A stretch of 62,677 bases of DNA from Gemmataceae bacterium (lineage in GTDB: Bacteria > Planctomycetota > Planctomycetia > Gemmatales > Gemmataceae), in NCBI GenBank assembly GCA_028288765.1, contig JAQGHQ010000329.1, positions 1 to 62,677 of the forward strand. Direction: 5' to 3'. Positions 19,421-28,521 of the stretch are shown piece after piece. Position numbers and translations under genes: made by a program. How positions within the stretch are numbered: the first letter of the stretch is position 1; every line of letters starts with the position of its first letter. Below the pieces are notes generated by a model, which saw nothing but the letters and a program-made list of their open reading frames with translations, did not search any database and was not told where the DNA came from.

Positions 19421-22381
19421 TGTGAGACGCTCGGTGTCGTCCCAGTGGTCGCCCTTCACCTCCCGGCCGACCGGTCCGTCCGGCAGCATCATGCGCTCGG
19501 CCTCCCGACGAAGGACGTGGCAGATGCAGCCGTCCTGGTCTCGCACCTTGGTCGGGCTCCAGTCGTACGCCCGGACGGCTTCCGCGAGCGTCTTCCGCGC
19601 CTCCGCCGCCTGTCCCGACTGGTGCAGGGCCATGGCCAGCACGAGTCGGGGGGCCGGGCCCGGCACACGCGATGCGTCGCCCCGCAGCGCGGAGATCGCC
19701 TGGTCGAACCGCCCTTGGCGGTAGGACGCCAGTCCCTTGACGAACTGGAACGACGGAAGGAGTGGCGCATACTTCGACCGGTCCGCGGCCAGGGCGCGGT
19801 CGGCGAGGGTGATGGCTAGCCGCACGTCGTCGCCGTCCACGGGAAGGAGCAGGCACGCCCGCCCCACCCGCTCGGCGATTTGCGGGTCGGTGGTCGCGCC
19901 GAACGCCTTGAGCAACGCCCGCCGGGCGTGGCGGTATTCGTCCTCCTTGCCCAGGTACAGGCAGGACTCGGCGTAGCCGTACCAGTACTGGTGCTCGGGC
20001 GGCGGCGTGGTGTCGAGCGCCTTGCCCCAGGCCGCGCGGGCGTCGTCCACCTTCCCCTGACGGCTATAAATCCGGCGCATCCCAACGTACGCGTCCGCGC
20101 GATTCGGATCGAGGCCGACGGCCGTTCGAAATGCCCCGAGGGCGTCGTCGTTCCGGCCGGTGGCCTGCAGGGCGGTTCCGAGCATGGTGTGGAGTGTCGC
20201 GTCGTTGGGGAGATCCTTCAGGGCCTTCTCGCACTCTTCGACGGCCTCGTCGTACGGGCCGCGGACCGACAGGGCGATGGCGAGTAAGCGCCGCCTGGCC
20301 GGAGACGGGTCGATCGCCAGGGACTTCCGGAACTGCTTGGCGGCCTCCACGGTCCGGTCGAGTCGTAGCAGCGCGAGCCCCAGGCAGTCGTACGCGACGG
20401 CGGTTCCCGGCCGGATCGCCAGCGCGGCCTGGGTGAACCGGACCGCGTCCGGGTAGTCGCGCCGGCGTACCAGCATCACGCCGAGGCAGTAGTTGGCCCA
20501 GAAGTCGTCGGGGTGCGCCTCCTGAATCCCCCTCAGGAACGGCAGCTCCGTCTCCCCCGTGTCATTGATCCGCTGCGCGAGGGCCAGCAGTAGCGGGACC
20601 GACTGCTCGGCGAACCGGGTCTCCTTGACCAGCATGTCGAAGGCCGCCCGGTCCCGCCGGACGTCCGGGTCCCGGGCGCGGTCGCGCCACCCCGTCGGGT
20701 CCGGGTCGGCCCGCCGCTTGACCGCGGCCCGGGCCACCCGCAAGATCCAGATCTTGCGGGGCGAGTCCGGCTCCTTGGGGTCGTCCGGGCCGATCCGCAA
20801 GGCCCAGTGGTCCAGGCCGTCCACAAGGGCGTTCCCGATGTCCGACGCAGCGATCCGATCGGCAACGGCCTCCGGGTCCTCGTGGACCCGTCCGTATGCG
20901 CGGAAGGCCGCCTCGTAGTCCAGGTCGGACCTCGCGTAATCGAGTCGTCCCTCGGCGTTGACAGCTCCTCGGAGGGAGATGGCGTCCAGTTCGAGCCCCA
21001 ACGCCAGTTCCCGGGTGCCCCGGTCCAGGCGGTGGAGCAGGTCGGCCGACCCGCGGTCGCCGAGCCGGCCCTTCGCCCGTGCCAGAGCGTTTTTCGCGTC
21101 GGGCCAGGACGACGAGCGAAGGGATCCGGCCATCTCCGTCAGGTCCGCGTCCGCCGCCCGCCCCGTGGCCGCGTCGTCCGCGTCCGCGGCCCTCTTGGCC
21201 GCCGCCCGGTCCGAGAGCGTCCACGCCCCGCCACCAACCAGAACGACCGCCAGCAGGGCGCTGACCATGAGCGCCGCCGCAAGGGCCGGTCGGCGGCGGA
21301 CGCGCCGGATCCACCGCGCCAGCGGCCCCTCGGGTCGCGCCGCGATCGCGTCCCCGCGGAGGAAGCGGGCGAGGTCGTCCGCCAGCGCCGCGGCACCGGC
21401 GTAGCGGAGCCGCGGTTCCTTCCGCAGGCACTTCAGGCAGACGGTCTCCAGGTCGCGCGGCACCGCCCCGTTCAGCCTGGACGGGGGCACCGGGTCCTGG
21501 GTGAGGAGCTGGTGGACCGTCTCCGCCCCGGTCTCCGCCCGGAACGGCGGCCGGCCCGTGAGTAGCTCGTACAGGATCGCCCCCAGCGCGTAGACGTCCG
21601 CGGCCGGGCCGGCCGCGTCCGCCGCGCCTCGGGCCTGCTCGGGGGCCATGTAGCTCGGCGTCCCGACCGCCGTGCCGGTGCGGGTGAGCCCGGCCTCGCC
21701 GTCGAGCCGCCGGGCGAGGCCGAAGTCGCCCACCTTGGGGGTGCCGTCGGTGGTCAGGAGTACGTTCGCGGGCTTCAGGTCGCGGTGGACGATCCCGCCC
21801 TGGTGGGCCGCGTGGACGGCCCCGGCCAGCGTCGCGAGCAGCGCCGCACCCTCCCGCGCCGGCAGGGGCGTGCCGATCAGCTTCTCGGCCAGGCTGCCCC
21901 CCTCGACGAACTCCATCGTGAAGTACGGCCGGCCGGCGGCGTCGCCGACATCGTGGACCTGGACGACGTTCGGGTGCCGCAGGGCCGCGACCGCCTCCGC
22001 CTCCCGCTGGAACCGCTCCCGCTCGTGCCGCCCGGCGTACGCGCCGGCCAGCGCCATCTTGAGGGCGACGACGCGGTTGAGCCGCAGGTGCCGGGCCCGG
22101 AAGATGACCCCCATCCCGCCGAGGCCGAGCACGCCCTCGACCACGTAGCCCGGGATCTCCGGGAGGGGCGTGGACCCGGCCGGGGGCTCTGAGTCACACC
22201 CCCCAGACCCGGTCGCCGGCGGGAACATCGCGTCGAGTTCGTCCCGCGCTCGGCACATCTGCCGCCACCGGTCGCGGACCACGGGCGGGAGCTCGACGCA
22301 CGAGCCGCACACCTCCTCAGGTGTGGCCCCGGAGTCGGCGAGCCGGTCCAGCAGTTCCTGCACGCGCGGGTCGTCGGGCAT
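19175..22381 (-). CDS. Membrane Ser/Thr protein kinase with TPR repeats
   Basis: Kinase domain at residues 78-343 with the P loop GLGGMGVIF, Lys108, HRDLKPAN (catalytic Asp201), DFG at 219-221 and APE. One transmembrane helix at about 365-388 puts the kinase inside and the rest outside or in the periplasm-like space. About 600 residues follow with TPR units (for example DFWANYCLGVMLVRRRDYPDAV and AYDCLGLALLRLDRTVEAA). The family's usual end, HVLRREAE, is present near 19500. After it the frame runs on into a nucleotidyltransferase remnant read out of phase, so the last 75 residues are probably not native. A GGGAG site precedes the ATG. The ECF sigma gene lies 49 bases upstream, likely the same operon. 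Confidence 0.9.
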   Translation of the reverse strand: MPDDPRVQELLDRLADSGATPEEVCGSCVELPPVVRDRWRQMCRARDELDAMFPPATGSGGCDSEPPAGSTPLPEIPGYVVEGVLGLGGMGVIFRARHLRLNRVVALKMALAGAYAGRHERERFQREAEAVAALRHPNVVQVHDVGDAAGRPYFTMEFVEGGSLAEKLIGTPLPAREGAALLATLAGAVHAAHQGGIVHRDLKPANVLLTTDGTPKVGDFGLARRLDGEAGLTRTGTAVGTPSYMAPEQARGAADAAGPAADVYALGAILYELLTGRPPFRAETGAETVHQLLTQDPVPPSRLNGAVPRDLETVCLKCLRKEPRLRYAGAAALADDLARFLRGDAIAARPEGPLARWIRRVRRRPALAAALMVSALLAVVLVGGGAWTLSDRAAAKRAADADDAATGRAADADLTEMAGSLRSSSWPDAKNALARAKGRLGDRGSADLLHRLDRGTRELALGLELDAISLRGAVNAEGRLDYARSDLDYEAAFRAYGRVHEDPEAVADRIAASDIGNALVDGLDHWALRIGPDDPKEPDSPRKIWILRVARAAVKRRADPDPTGWRDRARDPDVRRDRAAFDMLVKETRFAEQSVPLLLALAQRINDTGETELPFLRGIQEAHPDDFWANYCLGVMLVRRRDYPDAVRFTQAALAIRPGTAVAYDCLGLALLRLDRTVEAAKQFRKSLAIDPSPARRRLLAIALSVRGPYDEAVEECEKALKDLPNDATLHTMLGTALQATGRNDDALGAFRTAVGLDPNRADAYVGMRRIYSRQGKVDDARAAWGKALDTTPPPEHQYWYGYAESCLYLGKEDEYRHARRALLKAFGATTDPQIAERVGRACLLLPVDGDDVRLAITLADRALAADRSKYAPLLPSFQFVKGLASYRQGRFDQAISALRGDASRVPGPAPRLVLAMALHQSGQAAEARKTLAEAVRAYDWSPTKVRDQDGCICHVLRREAERMMLPDGPVGREVKGDHWDDTERLTRRGAATRRFRDALLVGASPGSASCCTARSPATRRRRTVTSTSPSSARRSPGPGTRRTWRYGASAGTLTCGSNRSACTRATS

Positions 22382-22430
22382 GGCGTTCTCCCAAAAACCC
22401 CCGGTCCTGCGGCACGCGGCGGGTACGGGG

Positions 22431-23048
22431 TCAGGACGGGTCGGGGGCGGCGGGGTCGGGGCGGAGGTCGCCCAGGCGCTCGGTCAGCAGCCGCAGCCCG
22501 CGGTCCAGCCGCCGTTTCACCGTCTTCGGCGCGACGCCGAGCACCTCGGCGGCCTCGGCCTGCGTCATCCCCTGGATCCGCACCAGGTCGAACGCCTCGC
22601 GCTCGTCGGCCGGCAACCCGTCGATCGCCTCGATCATCCGGCGGCCCTCCGGGGTGAGGCCGGAGTCGCTGCCAGGCGGGGCGGGGACGAGCCCGTCGAG
22701 CACCTCCGCGGCGCGGGGCTGTTCGTCTAAGCGGCGGGCCAGGTCGTTGAGCTCCCACCGCATGTGCTGCCCCGCCAGGGCGAAGAACTGGCGCACGTCG
22801 GCGGGGCGCGCCTCCCGCAGGGCCTTGAGGAGCCGCTCCACGACGGCCCCGAGCATCTCGTCCGACTGCAGGTTCAGCGGCGGCCGGGTCAGCCGCGGGT
22901 AGCCGCGGTGGAGGAGCGTGGCACACAGGAGGTGGAGCCGCCGGACGGCCCGGGCGAGCAAGGCCCGGACGACCGGCTCGGCGGGCCCGTCGCCGGCCAG
23001 GTCGTCGAGGTACCGTTGTACCGCGGCGGTGGTGTGGTCGTCGCTCAT
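22431..23048 (-). CDS. ECF-type RNA polymerase sigma factor
   Basis: A 205-residue sigma-70 family protein. Region 2 has LNLQSDEMLGAVVERLLKALR and QHMRWELNDLARRLDE. Region 4 has a helix-turn-helix: LPADEREAFDLVRIQGMTQAEAAEVLGVAPKTVKRRLDRGL. This is the planctomycete ECF type that pairs with Ser/Thr kinases, and indeed the kinase gene follows directly. Phosphorylation of the sigma factor by that kinase is a reasonable expectation from other ECF-kinase pairs, not shown here. The start at 23048 (MSDDHTTAAVQRYL) has a nearby GGAG and matches relatives. Longer in-frame starts up to 23285 would add unrelated sequence. The gene diverges from the hydrolase/oxidoreductase cluster. Confidence 0.9.
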   Translation of the reverse strand: MSDDHTTAAVQRYLDDLAGDGPAEPVVRALLARAVRRLHLLCATLLHRGYPRLTRPPLNLQSDEMLGAVVERLLKALREARPADVRQFFALAGQHMRWELNDLARRLDEQPRAAEVLDGLVPAPPGSDSGLTPEGRRMIEAIDGLPADEREAFDLVRIQGMTQAEAAEVLGVAPKTVKRRLDRGLRLLTERLGDLRPDPAAPDPS

Positions 23049-23223
23049 GGAGGCTCGGGGGTCAACAGGGCGACGCGGGATCGATTGTACCGCGGGTGTC
23101 ACCCCCTCACGCTTAGGAATGTCGCAAAGAAAGACGGGCGACGCGAGTGGACGTCCGGCCGGTGGCGGGGACGCACGAGACATGTGGAGAGCGCCCGTCG
23201 AACCCTGACCGGAGCAACCAACC

Positions 23224-23997
23224 ATGGGGGCGTCCACCCGGGCCGCGATCCAGACCACCACGGTCGAGTACGAATACGGCGGCACGCGGCTGAAGGGCTA
23301 CCTCGCCCGCGGCGCGGCGGCGACGGACCGGCGGCCCGGGGTGCTGGTGTTCCCCGAGTGGTGGGGGCTCGACGAGTCCGCCCGAACCCGCGCCCGGCTG
23401 CTCGCCGAGCTGGGCTACGTCGCGTTCGCCGCCGACGTGTACGGCGAGGGCCGGGTGATCGGCACTACTCGCCCGGGGGACGCGGCGGCCGCGGCCGCGG
23501 CGCTCCGCGCGAACCCGGGTGCGTGGCGCGGCCGGACGCCGGCGGCACTCGGGCAGCTGACGGGCCGGCCGGACGTGGACGCGTCGAAGGTCGCCGCGGT
23601 CGGCTACTGCCTCGAGTCGGCCCTCCAGCTGGCGTACACCGGTGCCGAGGTGAAAGCCGTCGCCACGTTCCACTCCGTTCTCCCGATGCCCACTGACGCG
23701 GAGGCGAAGGCAATCCGGGCGGCGGTCCTGGTGTGCGTGGGCGGCATGGACCCGTTCATCCTCCCGCCGGCGATCGAGGGCTTTCGGGCGGCGCTCGGGG
23801 CCGCGGGCGTGGAACTCGATGTCATCACCTACCCCGGCGTCGTCCACAGCTTCACGTCGCCCGAGGCCGACGCGGTCGGCAACCCCGCACTGAGGTACGA
23901 CCGGGATGCCGACCGGGACTCCTGGGGGCGCATGAAGGCGCTCTTCGCCGCGGCCCTCGGCACGTCGGAGCAGCCCCGCACGGGCCCGGTTCCGTGA
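23224..23997 (+). CDS. Dienelactone hydrolase family protein
   Basis: A 257-residue alpha/beta hydrolase. The dienelactone hydrolase triad is visible: Cys129 in GYCLES, Asp176 in GGMDPF and His208 in VVHSF, with the supporting Glu45 in FPEWWG. The nucleophile elbow reads GYCLES rather than the usual GYCFGG, which removes two conserved glycines and may alter activity. Normal length. It is the first gene of a ten-gene plus-strand run with gaps of 15-109 bases. It diverges from the sigma factor gene with 175 bases between. Confidence 0.88.
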   Translation: MGASTRAAIQTTTVEYEYGGTRLKGYLARGAAATDRRPGVLVFPEWWGLDESARTRARLLAELGYVAFAADVYGEGRVIGTTRPGDAAAAAAALRANPGAWRGRTPAALGQLTGRPDVDASKVAAVGYCLESALQLAYTGAEVKAVATFHSVLPMPTDAEAKAIRAAVLVCVGGMDPFILPPAIEGFRAALGAAGVELDVITYPGVVHSFTSPEADAVGNPALRYDRDADRDSWGRMKALFAAALGTSEQPRTGPVP

Positions 23998-24044
23998 CGG
24001 ACCGGGCGGCCACGTTGTTCGCGGAACCACACGAGGAGGAAGTC

Positions 24045-24647
24045 ATGACCGCGTCCGCCCCGACGAAGCCCCTTCAGACCGCCGGCCCGCCGACGAGACC
24101 GCGCGCCCACGAGTGCCAGGCGTTCGGGTCACTGGTCCCGATGCCCATCGCCCTCGGGGAGCACGCGCGCCGCGAGGGCGTGGCCGACCTGAACCAGCTG
24201 CTGGCCGACACCCTGACGCTCCGCGACCTGTACAAGAAGCACCACTGGCAGGCGTCGGGGGCCACCTTCTACCCGCTCCACCTCCTGTTCGACAAGCACG
24301 CCGGCGAGCAATGCGGGCTGATCGACGCGGTCGCCGAGCGGGTCATGAAGCTGGGCGGGGTGAGCGTCGCGATGGCGGCCGACGTGGCCGAGATGACCCT
24401 CATCCCGCGGCCGCCGAAGGGCCGCGAGGAGGTGTCCGCCCAGCTCGCCCGCCTCCTGCACGCCCACGAGGTCGTGCTCGAGGAGGCCCGCGCGATGGCC
24501 CGCCGCGCGGCCGCGGCCGGCGACGACGGCACGAGCGACCTGCTCGTCGGCGACGTGATCCGCACGAACGAGACGCAGGTCTGGTTCTTGGCCGGGTCCC
24601 TGACGGCCCAGCCGCCGGCCCACGCGGACGGAGTTCCCGGAAGGTGA
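24045..24647 (+). CDS. Dps/ferritin-like DNA-protection protein
   Basis: A 200-residue four-helix protein starting after a strong GAGGAGGA site. The Dps intersubunit ferroxidase ligands are recognisable: His in KKHHWQASG, then [10 protein letters not shown] with Asp and Glu. Helices [14 protein letters not shown] and [14 protein letters not shown] follow the usual order. The N-terminal 45 residues are longer than in E. coli Dps and include several Pro and Thr, perhaps a DNA-binding tail. Dps proteins oxidise and store iron and shield DNA during oxidative stress. Placement among redox enzymes fits that role. Confidence 0.9.
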   Translation: MTASAPTKPLQTAGPPTRPRAHECQAFGSLVPMPIALGEHARREGVADLNQLLADTLTLRDLYKKHHWQASGATFYPLHLLFDKHAGEQCGLIDAVAERVMKLGGVSVAMAADVAEMTLIPRPPKGREEVSAQLARLLHAHEVVLEEARAMARRAAAAGDDGTSDLLVGDVIRTNETQVWFLAGSLTAQPPAHADGVPGR

Positions 24648-24756
24648 AGACCCGTACCGGTCCCCGCCCGGCGAATGGGGGCATCCGGCGGCGCGACCGG
24701 ATGCGGGGATCCCACCAAGCCCCACAAAACCTCAACAGTCCCCTCAGGAGCCGACG

Positions 24757-25245
24757 ATGGGTCTGATCCTACCGACGCAGCCGCCAACCGTGATCGCCCC
24801 GCCGTTCACGGCCGAGACCGCCGTGCGGAAGGTGCGACTGGCCGAGGACGCCTGGAACTCCCGCGACCCGGTTCGTGTGGCCCTGGCCTACACCGAGGAT
24901 TCGGTGTGGCGCAACCGGGGCGAATTCGTGAGCGGCCGCGACGCGATCCGGGCCTTCCTCGCCGGCAAGTGGGACCGGGAACGCGAGTACCGCCTGGTCA
25001 AAGACTTGTGGGCCTTCACCGCCGACCGGATCGGCGTGCGCTTCCAGTACGAGTGGCGCGACGCCGCCGGCGGCTGGCACCGCAGCTACGGCAACGAGTT
25101 GTGGGAGTTCGACGCCCGGGGCCTCATGCGCCGCCGCGAGGCCAGCATCAACGACGTCCCCATCTCGGAAGCCGAGTGCAAGTTCTTCTGGCCCGCCCCT
25201 GGCCCCCGCCCGGCCGACCACCCCGGCATCCCCGACGTCAAGTAA
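24757..25245 (+). CDS. DUF1348 / SnoaL-like (NTF2-fold) protein
   Basis: A 162-residue protein with the NTF2-like cone fold. It matches the DUF1348 pattern: [29 protein letters not shown], a [13 protein letters not shown] helix, [10 protein letters not shown], then RFQYEWRD and GNELWEFD. These are usually small enzymes or ligand binders of unknown substrate. It lies 109 bases after the Dps gene and 35 before a hydrolase, on the same strand. Confidence 0.85.
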   Translation: MGLILPTQPPTVIAPPFTAETAVRKVRLAEDAWNSRDPVRVALAYTEDSVWRNRGEFVSGRDAIRAFLAGKWDREREYRLVKDLWAFTADRIGVRFQYEWRDAAGGWHRSYGNELWEFDARGLMRRREASINDVPISEAECKFFWPAPGPRPADHPGIPDVK

Positions 25246-25280
25246 CCCATCCCTCGCACCCCTTACTCGGAGACACGCTC

Positions 25281-26249
25281 ATGTTCCGCACGACGAAACG
25301 CGCCCTGGTGCCGTCCCTGCTTGCGACCGCCGCCTCGGTCCTGGGCCTGCTCAGTTCGGCCTCGGCCCAGCAACCCGTTCCGGTCCACCACAAGACGGTG
25401 AAGGTCGACGGTCTGGACGTCTTCTACCGCGAGGCCGGGCCGAAGGATGCGCCCGCGATCCTGCTCCTCCACGGGTTCCCGACCAGCTCGCAGATGTACC
25501 GCAACCTGATCCCGGCGCTGGCCGACAAGTACCGCGTGATCGCGCCCGACTACCCTGGCTACGGCCATAGCTCGATGCCACCGCGCGACACGTTCACGTA
25601 CACCTTCGACAATCTGGCGAAGGTGATCGACCAGTTCACCGTGAAGGTCGGGCTGACGAAGTACGCCCTGTACGTGCAGGACTACGGGGCCCCGGTCGGG
25701 TACCGGCTGGCGGTCAAGCACCCGGAGCGGATCACCGCCATCGTGGTGCAGAACGGCAACGCCTACGACGAGGGGCTCGACAACGACTTCTGGAAGCCGA
25801 TCAAGGCGTACTGGAAGGAGCCGACCAGCAAAGAGAGGCGCGACGCCCTCCGCTTTGTCGTCAAGCACGAGGCGACGAAGTGGCAGTACACGCACGGGGT
25901 GAAGAACCCCGAACTGGTCAGCCCGGACGGGCCGGCCCACGACCAGTTCCTGCTCGACCGCAAGGGCAACGACGAGATCCAGCTCGACCTGCTCCTCGAC
26001 TACGGCAGCAACCCGCCGCAGTACCCGGTGTGGCAGGCGTACTTCCGCACCCACCAGCCACCGGTGCTGATCGCGTGGGGGAAGAACGACCAGATCTTCC
26101 CGGCCGCCGGGGCCGAGCCGTATAAGCGGGACTTGAAGACGCTGGACTTCCACCTGCTCGACGCCGGCCACTTCGCCCTGGAAACCAACGGCGTCGAGAT
26201 CGCACAGCTGATGCGCGAGTTCCTCGGCAAGCACGTAACGAAGAAGTGA
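25281..26249 (+). CDS. Exported alpha/beta hydrolase (epoxide hydrolase / haloalkane dehalogenase-like)
   Basis: A 322-residue protein. A signal peptide covers residues 1-29 (positively charged start, hydrophobic core, SASAQ end). The catalytic fold shows the oxyanion HGFPT at 64-68, nucleophile Asp134 in VQDYG, and the general base His in DAGHFALE. The Asp nucleophile marks the epoxide hydrolase or dehalogenase branch rather than serine esterases. No dehalogenase halide-binding Trp pair could be assigned, so the substrate is open. Start ATG 25281 follows a CGGAGA site. The signal peptide sets it apart from its mainly cytosolic neighbours. Confidence 0.88.
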   Translation: MFRTTKRALVPSLLATAASVLGLLSSASAQQPVPVHHKTVKVDGLDVFYREAGPKDAPAILLLHGFPTSSQMYRNLIPALADKYRVIAPDYPGYGHSSMPPRDTFTYTFDNLAKVIDQFTVKVGLTKYALYVQDYGAPVGYRLAVKHPERITAIVVQNGNAYDEGLDNDFWKPIKAYWKEPTSKERRDALRFVVKHEATKWQYTHGVKNPELVSPDGPAHDQFLLDRKGNDEIQLDLLLDYGSNPPQYPVWQAYFRTHQPPVLIAWGKNDQIFPAAGAEPYKRDLKTLDFHLLDAGHFALETNGVEIAQLMREFLGKHVTKK

Positions 26250-26350
26250 CCTGCGTCGCGCAGCGAACCGTTCCCAGGAGGCGAGGTGTGCAAGGCGCGG
26301 ATGCTGAATGGGTATCACTCTCTGACACGATGTACCCCCAGAGGTGACTC

Positions 26351-27142
26351 TTGAACCTTCAGCTCACGGATAAGACGGCGCTGGTCACCGGCTCGACCGC
26401 GGGCATCGGCCTGGCGATCGCGGAGGAACTCGCGCGAGAGGGTGCTTCGGTCTTCATCGCGGGGCGCAGCCGGGGAAAGGTCGACGAGGCGCTCCGCACA
26501 CTGGGCGTTGAAAAGAACGGTATCCGCGTCGAGGAAATCGTCGCCGATGCGGGCACTCCCGAAGGAGCGGCGACGCTCTTCGAGCGTGCTCCCCAGGTGG
26601 ACATCCTGGTGAACAACCTGGGGATGTACGAAGCGAAACCCTTCGCCGAGATCCCGGATGAGGACTGGCTGAAGCTGTTCAACGTCAACGTGATGAGCGG
26701 CGTCCGTCTCTCGCGGTACTACCTTCCCGCGATGCTGGCCCGCGGCTGGGGCCGGGTGATTTTCGTGTCCAGCGAGTCGGCGATCATGACGCCGGCGGAG
26801 ATGATCCACTACGGAATGACGAAGTCGAGTCAGTTGGCCCTCTCGCGCGGTATGGCGGAATTGACCAAGGGGACGGCGGTGACTGTCAATGCGGTCCTGC
26901 CGGGACCGACGCGGTCGGAGGGGATCGTCGAATTCTTGCGGTCGGCATCGCCGGCGGCGAAGGATCAGACCGAGGCCGAGTCGGAGTTCTTCCGCGTGCA
27001 CCGCCCGTCGTCGCTCCTGCAACGACTGATCGAGCCGCAGGAAATCGCCCACGTGGTGGCATACCTGGCGAGCCCGCTCTCGTCGGCGACGAACGGGGCT
27101 GCCCTGCGCGTCGAAGGTGGCTTGTTGCGGTCGATCGTCTGA
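26351..27142 (+). CDS. Short-chain dehydrogenase/reductase (TTG start)
   Basis: A 263-residue classical SDR. It has the cofactor motif TGSTAGIG (residues 13-20), NNLG, the catalytic Ser140 region, Tyr154 and Lys158 (YGMTK), and a LPGPTRSEG loop. The Arg in GRSRGK suggests NADP preference. The start appears to be TTG at 26351 after a GAGGTGA site, since no ATG fits and the family begins here. Member of the ten-gene run; it follows the exported hydrolase by 101 bases, long enough for a second promoter. Confidence 0.9.
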   Translation: MNLQLTDKTALVTGSTAGIGLAIAEELAREGASVFIAGRSRGKVDEALRTLGVEKNGIRVEEIVADAGTPEGAATLFERAPQVDILVNNLGMYEAKPFAEIPDEDWLKLFNVNVMSGVRLSRYYLPAMLARGWGRVIFVSSESAIMTPAEMIHYGMTKSSQLALSRGMAELTKGTAVTVNAVLPGPTRSEGIVEFLRSASPAAKDQTEAESEFFRVHRPSSLLQRLIEPQEIAHVVAYLASPLSSATNGAALRVEGGLLRSIV

Positions 27143-27186
27143 TCCGGAAATGCGCCCCTGGCGCTTTCGACTTAAAAGGTGTGCCG

Positions 27187-27813
27187 ATGCGAACGTTCCC
27201 GAGTGACGTCGCCTTCACCCCGGCAGTCAAGGCGATCCAGACGCAGAAGGGCTCGCGACGGAGTTACGCGCGGGTGGAGCACGGCGACGGCTGGCAGACG
27301 ACCGTCACTCCGGAGTTGGCAGCCTTCCTCGCTGACCTGGACATGTTCTACCTGGGCACCGCGAACGCCGCCGGGCAGCCGTACATCCAGTACCGCGGCG
27401 GTTCGCCCGGGTTCCTCAAGGTGATCGACGACCACATGCTCGGGTTCGCCGACTTCGGCGGCAACCGTCAGTACGTCACCCTGGGCAACCTGTCCGAGAA
27501 CCCGAAGGCGTTCCTGTTCCTGATGGACTACGCGAACGGCCGGCGGGTGAAGGTGTGGGGCACCGCCCGCGTGGTCGAGGGGGACGCGGCGCTGGAGGAG
27601 AAGCTCCGCGACCCGGCGTACCCCGGCAAGGTGGAGCGGGTGATCCTGTTCACGGTCGAGGCGTGGGACGTGAACTGCCAGCAGCACATACGCCCGCGGT
27701 TCTCGCAATGCCAGATCGCCCCGGTGGTGGCGGGGCTGAAGGCACGGGTCGCGGAACTGGAAGCCGATGTCGAACGCCTGCGGTCGGGTCATCACGCCGA
27801 CAACAGTCAGTAA
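27187..27813 (+). CDS. Pyridoxamine 5'-phosphate oxidase-family flavoprotein
   Basis: A 208-residue split-barrel protein. It shows FYLGTANAAGQPYIQYRGG, a FLKVIDDHMLGFADFGGNRQYVTLGN strand and KVWGTARVVEG, typical of the PNPOx-like FMN or F420 binders. The C-terminal region has FTVEAWDVNCQQHI, found in the subgroup annotated as PPOX-class oxidoreductases, and ends with a short coiled coil (LKARVAELEADVERL). ATG 27187 is preferred over GTG 27181 because AAAGGTG lies about seven bases before it. A cysteine hydrolase gene follows 15 bases later, so the two are almost certainly co-transcribed. Confidence 0.88.
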   Translation: MRTFPSDVAFTPAVKAIQTQKGSRRSYARVEHGDGWQTTVTPELAAFLADLDMFYLGTANAAGQPYIQYRGGSPGFLKVIDDHMLGFADFGGNRQYVTLGNLSENPKAFLFLMDYANGRRVKVWGTARVVEGDAALEEKLRDPAYPGKVERVILFTVEAWDVNCQQHIRPRFSQCQIAPVVAGLKARVAELEADVERLRSGHHADNSQ

Positions 27814-27828
27814 AAAAGAGGTGGAATC

Positions 27829-28476
27829 GTGCAATTCAACAAGACCGATACCGCGTTGGTCGTCATCGACCCGCAGAACGACGTGTTGAGCGAGAGCGGT
27901 GTCTCCTGGGGGCTCGTGGGCGCGAGCATCCGGGAGAACAACACGGTCGAGAACCTCGCCCGCCTGTTCGCGGCCGCGAAGGACCGGGACTACGGGGTCT
28001 TCATTTCCCCGCACTACCTCTACCCCCACGACCAGGCGTGGCGGTTCGGCGGGGTCGTCGAGAAGATGATGCTGGACGGAAAGGAGTTCTTCCGCCCCGA
28101 CCCGCTGGGCCGCGACGGGCTCGCCGGGTCCGGGGCCGACTGGCTCGCGCGCTACAAGCCCTTCATCGAGGACGGCAAGACGGTCGTGGTCAGCCCGCAC
28201 AAGGTCTGGGGGCCGCAGACCAACGACCTCGTCCTCCAGCTCCGCAAGCGCCACATCAGCAAGGTCGTCCTGGCGGGGATGCTCGCCAACCTCTGCGTCG
28301 AGAGCCACCTGCGGGAGTTGGTCGAGCAGGGGTTCGAGGTGGCGGCGGTGAAGGACGCGACGGCCGGCCCCCGGCACCCCGAGATCGGCGACGGCTACAC
28401 GGCCGCGGTCGTCAACTACGGCTTCATCGCGAACGCTGTCCTGACGACGGACCACGCTGTGAAGGCCATGACGTGA
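27829..28476 (+). CDS. Isochorismatase-like cysteine hydrolase (GTG start)
   Basis: A 215-residue Rossmann-like hydrolase with the family triad: Asp14 (VIDPQND), Lys125 (SPHKVWGP) and Cys156 (GMLANLCVESH). It keeps the cis-peptide segment before the Cys. Members hydrolyse isochorismate, nicotinamide or N-carbamoyl amides; the substrate cannot be told from the sequence. GTG start with an AAAGAGGTGG site. Tightly linked to the flavoprotein upstream and the SDR downstream. Confidence 0.9.
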   Translation: MQFNKTDTALVVIDPQNDVLSESGVSWGLVGASIRENNTVENLARLFAAAKDRDYGVFISPHYLYPHDQAWRFGGVVEKMMLDGKEFFRPDPLGRDGLAGSGADWLARYKPFIEDGKTVVVSPHKVWGPQTNDLVLQLRKRHISKVVLAGMLANLCVESHLRELVEQGFEVAAVKDATAGPRHPEIGDGYTAAVVNYGFIANAVLTTDHAVKAMT

Positions 28477-28521
28477 GCCCGGGGTCGCTTTCACAACTCG
28501 CATGGCATCGGAGAACCGCAC

